Below are positions 51,145 to 57,500 of a DNA stretch of 57,500 nucleotides, in pieces; within the stretch, counting starts at the first letter, position 1, and every line of letters starts with the position of its first letter. A program made the translations under genes and the position numbers. This DNA is from Neocallimastix lanati (nom. inval.) (taxonomy: Eukaryota > Neocallimastigomycota > Neocallimastigomycetes > Neocallimastigales > Neocallimastigaceae): the NCBI GenBank assembly GCA_016946835.1, contig JACVTC010000009.1, positions 2,097,501 through 2,155,000 of the forward strand, written 5' to 3'. The notes under the pieces are model-generated. The model made no database searches. It had not been told where the DNA came from and worked only from the letters and a program-made list of their open reading frames with translations.

Positions 51145-51425
51145 GTTCTAGTATTAATAATTAAATTGTTAAGAGTGCTCTTCAAGCTGCTGGTTACATT
51201 GCTTCTTCTATTAATTGAAATGTTAATCTATTTGAATTACATTTATGAATGTAATATTAACTATACTAAACAAGTGATCAGTCAATCTTAAGGACAATTA
51301 GTCATTACTTTAAATTACTTAATATATTAGGGAGCTATTAAGGATAGTATATTAGCATTAGCTAGTACTGAAAGAGAATTCATGATTGCTAATGGTTACA
51401 CTCTAATTATTTATATTAATGCTTA
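51145..51425 (+). pseudogene. Dead CE4 gene fragment
   Basis: Starts abruptly at the codons matching NQNVKNALQAAGY of the intact genes and runs to near their end. KSALQAAGYI, AKQVI-like TKQV, ILALAS and MIANGY are recognisable. It has a one-base insertion, TGG to TGA at INW, and further stops. Many differences from the intact copies are C-to-T or G-to-A. The N-terminal half is absent and is replaced by the integrase relic. Confidence 0.88.
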
Positions 51426-51697
51426 ACTTAATTTTTAATAAATATGTAAACATATAAATAAATAAAATTAAAGAAGAGTTGTAATAAAAAAAAAAGTAAT
51501 CTTAATGATTATATTAAAAAAAATACTTATATAATTACTAATACGTCAAAAAAGTTTTTATGAAATTACAATACACAATAAAATATAAAAATAATTACAA
51601 ATTTTAAATTATGCTATGTATAAACAATAAAAAAAATATGTATATATATGTTGTAAAAAAAGTTTTAAATTTTTAAATATAATACAAATTCAATCAT

Positions 51698-51895
51698 ATA
51701 ATAAAAATAAAAATAAAAATAAAAATAAGAATAAGAATAAACATAAAAATAAAAATAAACATAAAAATAAACATAAAAATAAAAATAAAAATAAACATAA
51801 AAATAAAAATAAAAATAAAAATAAGAATAAGAATAAACATAAAAATAAAAATAAAAATAAAAATAAACATAAAAATAAAAATAAAAATAAGGTAT
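51698..51895. repeat. AAAAAT/AAACAT minisatellite
   Basis: Hexamer units AAAAAT, AAACAT and AAGAAT alternate in irregular order over about 200 bp. On the minus strand it gives a spurious (F/V/S)Y dipeptide frame. Confidence 0.9.
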
Positions 51896-52085
51896 ATATA
51901 TATATATTATTATTATTATTATCATAATCAAATATATTTACATTTTAAAGTAAAATATAAATATTTATATTTTTTATGAATTAATATTTTTTAATCAATA
52001 AATTTAGTATTATTTTATTATTTTATATTTAGGTAAAAATTAATTATTGTGTATCTATAAAAGAATTTTATTTATTATAAAAAAT

Positions 52086-52129
52086 TTGTGTATAAAGATA
52101 TATAATTAAATTTATATCTTTATACACAA
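52086..52129. repeat. 17-bp perfect inverted repeat
   Basis: TTGTGTATAAAGATATA (52086-52102) and its exact reverse complement (52113-52129) around a 10-nt spacer, with T/A-rich extensions. Confidence 0.85.
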
Positions 52130-52634
52130 TTTTTTTTTAAATAATTAATTTCTATATAAAAATATTTTATTTTTTATTTATTTATTTATTTTATTATATT
52201 GTAAGAAAAAAAAAATTAAAAAAAAATATATATATATTTATTTAAATCACACTGTTTTATTTATTTTACTATCAGTATTGATTTGAAATAAAAGACTTAT
52301 TTTATAATAATACATTATTTAATGATATTTATATATATAAAATACATTTAATGGATTATAGATATTTCAATACATTAAATACATGCTTTCATATTAATTA
52401 TATAAGAGAGGCTTATAGAAAATAAAAAAAAATTTTTTTTAAAACTAAATTATTTGTATCATAAACTATATAAACTATAAAAACTCTATAGACTCCATAA
52501 TATTATTATATATTCTATTTATTTGCAATATACTATTTAATATTTAGAATAATAATAAAAGTTGAAATAAAATAAAAATATTTATGAAGGGAAAGAAAGA
52601 TAAATGATAGAATTGGACCTTCGGGATTTGCATG

Positions 52635-52677
52635 AAACTCTTTGATTATCTCCCACAGGGGGATAATCAAAGAGTTT
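52635..52677. repeat. 20-bp inverted repeat with a 3-nt loop
   Basis: Left arm 52635-52654 (AAACTCTTTGATTATCTCCC), loop ACA, right arm 52658-52677; 19 of 20 positions pair. It has G/C-rich stem bases next to the loop, unusual for this genome. Confidence 0.9.
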
Positions 52678-53309
52678 AAAAACAATAGAAACTTTAATAT
52701 TAATCTTGAATACAATACTTAAATTTTTATTGTGTAATTATTTTAAAAAAATTAATATTTATTTTAAAATATTACTATTATTAATACACATTGAAGAATA
52801 ATATTAATCAATATGGACATAAAATAAATAAAATAACCTTTAAATCACAATTAAAATGATTAAAATTTATTATATACTCATTTTTAAATAAAAATCCAAT
52901 GTTATACTGGTAGTAATTCTGAAATGGTATAGCAATTAACTAACGACAGATCAAGAAATTCATTATTTTAATATTAAAAACTTGAATTTTCATTGACATA
53001 TATTATTAATTAACTTTAATTTAGATAGAAAGTTATTCTCCTTGATTTTTAAAGAAGAAATAAAAAAAAAATTTTTTTAATATATAAACATAAAATATAA
53101 ATTAATTAATTATAATTTGAATAGTATAAATATATAAACTCAAGAATTATAATTTATATTTTAAAAAAAAAAAAAAATTTTTTTAAAATCTGAATCATTA
53201 TTTTAAATTTTACCATATATTTTTATCAAATAATTTTTTTTTTTTTTCTTCTTCTTCTTTTTTTTTTTTTTTTTAATATAATGTAACTCAATTTAATAGA
53301 TATATCCAA

Positions 53310-53619
53310 TTCAAATTATTTATATTTCTTTTATCATCATATTCATAGTGTCATTTTCATTTTCATCTTCATCACTAATTATTAATTTTTTCAATTCTTT
53401 CATGTGAAATTCTTTACATATTAGTTATTATAATAAATAAAAATAAGAATATAATATATTGTTAATTTTTTAAATGAAATTTAACTTATTTAAATATTAA
53501 AATATTTTTCTATAGATAAAGGTTATTAATAAAAAATAACTTTTATCATGTATATATATACAAATATAATTGCTTCATTGATGACTTTGATATCTTCGAT
53601 AATAGATTTTCTAAATGAA

Positions 53620-53654
<35 letters not shown>

Positions 53655-53900
53655 TAAAAGTTATAAAAGAGAGTATATAAATTCATGATTATTTTATTAA
53701 TACTAAAATTATATGATTCAATTCTAATTATATTAAATATATAATTATTAATATATAATATATAAAATATATGCATCAACCATTATAATAATGAGGATAC
53801 TAATGATTTACTATCTTCTTATTGAAGTCGTGGATGAAATTATAGACAAATATATAATATCTGTATTTATTTTTACTAGTTCTCCTCCAAATGGTATTAA
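53310..53900 (-). pseudogene. Scattered coding-like fragments, unknown
   Basis: Three collinear minus-strand blocks: LLIPFGGELVKINTDIIYLS (about 53810-53900), DSFRKSIIEDIKVINEAIIF (about 53540-53630, next to poly-A) and MKELKKLIISDEDENENDTM, then NMMIKEI and TAA (about 53315-53405). Each is protein-like, but no splice junctions join them in frame. They could be exons of an unrecognised gene or a decayed one. Confidence 0.3.
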
Positions 53901-54656
53901 TAATACAGAACAGATACAAAAAAGATAAAAATATTTCTTTAAAAAAGCAATTAAATGAAGTTTATTTCAACAATAATTTTTATATTATTTTATTATAAAA
54001 AATATATATATTACCTAAAATTTATTAAATGAATTTATTTTAGTATTATTTTATTAATAAAAAAATTAATATTTATATACTAAAAATTCTTGTAATTCTT
54101 GTTTATAAAAATATTGATTATAAAAAATTACATATATATTTCTTTTCAAAATATTTCTTTCAATTAGTCTTTCTTATTCTTTTTTTTTATATAGATATTC
54201 TTTTTTGCGCTAAGTTACATACATTTAGATTAAACATTCTTTTTATTTAATGTTATTTTGATTAGTTATTATTATTAAAATTATAAAAAAGTTTTTTTTT
54301 TTATTTATTTTTAGGAAAATAGTTTTTTTTTCTAATTAAATTTAAACCTATTGAAGTACTGATTTCATAATTAAAGTTGACTTTTTTTTTATTTTTTAAT
54401 TTTACAATTAATTAAAAAATTAAATTATAGAAAAAAGAAAGACATTAATATATATATATATATATAGACAATATTTTATATTTATTAACATTAAATATTT
54501 AATGAAAAATGAATATATTAAAGTTATTAAAAGTACACATTAATTACTAATTAATTATAATTAATATTTATTATTAATATTAATTAATATATTCATTACT
54601 CTCAATAAAAATTCTATTCAAAATATTAAATAATAATGATTAACATCAATAAATAT
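53901..54656. other. AT-rich region downstream of the retroelement relic
   Basis: No coding DNA or LTR recognised. TA run at 54450-54467 and simple A/T sequence. Confidence 0.55.
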
Positions 54657-55692
54657 TTATATAATTGATGATGATCCAAGCTCGAAAATATGGAATATAG
54701 GATGATATTTGAGGAAAAGATATCTTTTTAAATCAATTTTATAATTATTATCTTCTAAAACTTCAAGAGCTTTATACCTTCCATATTTGCAAGGTGATAG
54801 TTTAGAACTATTTTCTTTATTTAATGAAGAAGGAGCTTGAATCCATACCAAAACATCTTCTTTAAGGATCTGAGGTGCCATTCTTTTTTATCTAAGTGAT
54901 TATTATAAGATTCCTTTATTACTAATAATACATTTTTTATATGATTAAAACTTGTGTAAATATTTTTAATATATTTAAAGTATGTATTTATATTAGATAA
55001 TTAAATGAATATATTCATTGATGGATGGAATCCATAATTAATAAAGAAAGGAATTTCCTTTATAGATTTATTAACAGAGATATTACATTCATATTCAGCA
55101 AGGTAGATCCAATCAATCCAATTATCGTGATAATAAGATTTTGAACATCCTCTTAAATATAATTCAATGAAAGAATTAATATCTTTCAACTTGTCCGACT
55201 GCTTCATGATAGTCAATTAGTAGCAATATTTGTTTTAATTTTTAATAAATTCATATATTCTTTCCAAAAGGCTCTTGTAAATGGGAGCTTCCACCTATAT
55301 AAATATCATAAGGTAATCCATATAATTTATAAATATTGGACTTAAAGGCTTTAGTAGTTTGTTTAGCATCAAGAATTTCTTTAACCCTAACTCTAACTCT
55401 ATTTAGCACTTAGAAGTGGATGTCTCCAAGCAATAAAAGCATCCCTTATAGCGAAAAGTTCTTTGTTAGTAATGGTATAATTTACTTCAGCAATTAATAA
55501 ACTTTTAGAATAATATGCTACTGGATACATATTATTTTCTTTATCTCATTTAGAAAGAACAGCATCAATAACAAAGCTACTTGCTTCACATTCTACAATA
55601 AAAGGTTTTGTAATATCAGAATGTAGTAGAATTGAAGATGTTGTTAATCTTTTCTTTAATTCTTTAAAAGCATTCTCATATTCATTGTCCAT
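54657..55692 (-). mobile_element. Ty3/gypsy retrotransposon pol remnant (RNase H and integrase)
   Basis: The order on the minus strand is as follows. RNase H at 55692-55399 (AFKELKKRLTTSSILLHSDI, PFIVECEASSFVIDAVLSK, TGA, YPVAYYSKSLLIAEVNYTI, NKELFAIRDAFIAWRHPLL), with the usual TDAS catalytic motif altered to CEAS. A telomere-like filler at 55401-55381. The middle of the integrase core to about 55230 (AKQTTKAFKSNIYKLYGLP, FTRAFWKEYMNLL). Integrase C-terminal half at 55216-55001 (SYYHDNWIDWIYLAEYECNI, FFINYGFHPSMN). GPY/F-like tail at 54881-54657 (KLSPCKYGRYKALEVLEDNN, FLKYHPIFHIFEL). The integrase zinc domain and start of the core are deleted; stops and frameshifts make it dead. No LTRs identified. 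Confidence 0.85.
55381..55401 (-). repeat. Short telomere-repeat-like tract
   Basis: On the minus strand the sequence is TAGAGTTAGAGTTAGGGTTA followed by A: one TTAGGG unit preceded by two TTAGAG variants. It lies exactly between the end of the RNase H relic and the integrase relic. Confidence 0.7.
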
Positions 55693-55699
55693 AAAAATT

Positions 55700-56972
55700 T
55701 AATATTTGAAGAATTATCTTTGACCTAATAATTCTGAGAATACTAATAATTAATTTCAAATATTATATATAAAATTACAAATATTTATTTATATTATATA
55801 TATATATATATAAATATATATATATTAAATATCCTATTTTTCAATTGTATAATTATTTATATAATTGTATAATTGTAGTGGCCGGGTTATAAATATCTTA
55901 AAAATTAAATACTATTATTATGTAATTTACAAAGTATAAAAGAGAGATGAAAAAATTTATCTTTTATATTCTTTGTAAGGTTATTGAGAAATTATTATAA
56001 TAAATAGCTATATTTTATAGATACTTTTATTAAATTAATATTAAATAAAAGAAATTAATTTTAATCAAACTAATTGAATAATTACATTATTAAAGTAAAT
56101 TATAGATAAAATTTTCGTGTTAAATCAAATTATTTAAATATTTTTATTTTGTTATATATTTATCTATATAGTATATTACTATATAGATATATCATCCTAG
56201 TAAATCTTTTTAATAAAATATATTATTTTATTTCGGATTTAAAATATAACCTTATTAAAATCTTAACAACAATATTTAAAATTATAAATAAAATAAAGTT
56301 TATTAATTCATTCTTTTTCAATAAGTGAAATATCTAATTGGCTTAATCCAATATAGAGTTGGAAGTGTCAATTAGGTATTTCAAAATTATTAAAAAATGT
56401 TAAAATTGTTGACATTTAAAATAAAAATGTTTTTAAAGAAAATAAAACATGTTTTATAATAAAACTTTTATTTATTTATTAATTTAATTATTTAATTTTA
56501 CATTAAAATAATAATAAATTTAAATATGATTATTAAATAAAAATTAAATATAAGCACTAATCTAAATAAGATTAATATTATATATTATTTATAAAATTTA
56601 ATAACAAAGAATAATTGAATGATGAGAATATTACATATATTTATTTTTTTTCAAAAGAATTAAACCATTTTACTTTTTAAATAAATAGAGAAATAAAAGA
56701 AGATAAATTTATTTACAAGCTTACTATATATAAGACTATTTATAAGTTAATTTAGAAAAGAAAATTACTTTTAAAGTAATTATTTATTATTTAGAAATTA
56801 ATAATTGTTAATATATGAAGAAAGAATACATTTATTTTGTTTTAGAATATTTTCAATAAGTTTTGTTAAAAATAATTCTTGATAATTTGTTTATAGTTTT
56901 TGTTTATTATTTTGCTTATTATTGATTTTTATTATTAATATTTTTATTTTAGAGAAAAAACTAGATTATTTT

Positions 56973-57018
<46 letters not shown>

Positions 57019-57052
57019 CTAGGAATAAACTTTATTTAATAATAAGATTATT
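55700..57052. other. AT-rich region between relics; possible LTR debris
   Basis: Contains a GC-richer motif (GTAGTGGCCGGGTTATAAAT near 55878), a TATAAAAGAGAG motif near 55937 and an imperfect 14-bp inverted repeat (56327-56340 with 56369-56382, 13 of 14 paired). Poly-T of about 37 bp lies at 56979-57015. These could be LTR or promoter remains of the neighbouring retroelement, but no matching pair of repeats was found. Confidence 0.4.
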
Positions 57053-57318
57053 TTAAGGTGGAGTAACTATTAGCTTAGGATCATCTCTTAGACTACCGTG
57101 AACCCTCTTTCCTCTTTGGTCACTAGTTTCTTCATCTTTATGAATTGCCTTTCTCTATATAACGTCTATTAAGTAATCCAATTCTTTGGAACCATCCGAC
57201 TCATTATCAAAATCTTCATATAGAATAGAATAATCTATAAGGTTAGAATAATTGTTAAAGTTTTGTGATAATTTGGACTTAACGATTAGGTCAAGATGCC
57301 AAATTATAGTAATTAATT
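57053..57318 (-). pseudogene. Decayed ORF fragment, unknown (retroelement-like)
   Basis: The minus strand gives about 85 codons with a single internal TAG, ending in TAA at 57053. Text: VKSKLSQNFNNYSNLIDYSI, DFDNESDGSKELDYLIDVI, stop, RKAIHKDEETSDQRGKRVHG, SLRDDPKLIVTPP. Local GC is high for this window. The acidic then basic character and position beside gypsy debris suit a gag or pol linker, but no family motif is present. Confidence 0.5.
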
Positions 57319-57500
57319 AATAATTTAAATTTACTCTTATTTAAAACATATAGTTATTTGTAAATTAAATAAGTTTTTATTTAAAATATAAATTTTATTT
57401 AATCTTAATAATATTTTATTACATTATTATTTTATATAATTATTACTATAATTTAAATTACAATAATCCTACGAAGGATTAATCAAAAGATTTAAACATG

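Larger units (their letters stand above)
51896..53309. other. AT-rich intergenic region with two hairpins
   Basis: No gene seen. Hairpins at 52086-52129 and 52635-52677 are listed separately. The short stretch 52605-52640 (TTGGACCTTCGGGATTTGC) is the only GC-richer DNA. Confidence 0.5.

Noticed and set aside
51665-51931. 88-codon FYFYVY minus-strand frame
   Set aside because: Translation of the AAAAAT/AAACAT minisatellite.
55850-56400. Possible LTR with primer-binding site near GTGGCCGGGTT
   Set aside because: No second copy of the sequence flanks the retroelement relic, and no TG...CA ends with a target-site duplication could be seen.

Overview
This window is nuclear DNA of a eukaryote with an extremely AT-rich genome: long homopolymers, AAT/TAA microsatellites, many short GT-AG introns, and asparagine-rich low-complexity protein segments. 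A tandem pair of secreted CBM1 plus carbohydrate esterase 4 (CE4) genes, together with ATG8, ALG2, VPS24 and SSNA1, fits an anaerobic gut chytrid (Neocallimastigomycota). SSNA1 marks a lineage that keeps centriolar or flagellar microtubules. The genus is my inference; no rRNA or tRNA gene is visible.

Layout. 1-222 (-): first exon of ARP4, running off the left edge. 1-6 kb: mostly simple sequence with short decayed coding fragments and one unassigned terminal exon (4393-4560). 6020-9118 (-): an 11-exon chromatin protein with a GATA-like zinc finger, a PHD finger and a C-terminal PEHE-like region. 9.1-16.4 kb: gene-free simple sequence. 16451-17886 (+): ATG8 in 8 exons. 19846-20541 (+): SSNA1 in 3 exons. 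21739-24786 (-): ALG2 in 5 exons, divergent from 25362-27942 (+) VPS24/CHMP3 in 6 exons. 28985-29920 (-): a cysteine-rich single-pass secretory-pathway protein, convergent with VPS24 across a 68-bp perfect palindrome.

31.6-42.8 kb is an accessory region. Two nearly identical CBM1-CE4 genes (35940-36951 and 41766-42803, both +) lie in one tandem duplication with a dead fragment between them (37584-37791); another dead CE4 fragment lies at 51145-51425. 43-57.5 kb is a graveyard of decayed ORFs and retroelements: an unknown relic at 44459-45965, a possible Ty1/copia RT fragment, and Ty3/gypsy RNase H and integrase fragments on both strands. One intact single-exon gene stands in it, an orphan protein with seven predicted membrane spans (48731-49942).

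How the genes relate. The left half is unlinked housekeeping: chromatin (ARP4 and the PHD protein), autophagy (Atg8), microtubules (SSNA1), N-glycan assembly (Alg2) and ESCRT-III (Vps24). The right half is dominated by secreted polysaccharide deacetylases and their decay products. I found no operon-like system, CRISPR array or clearly new molecular machine. The observations most worth following are the GATA/PHD/PEHE-like architecture, the sharp gene-conversion boundary in the CE4 pair, a telomere-repeat-like filler at a retroelement deletion junction, and the 68-bp palindrome.
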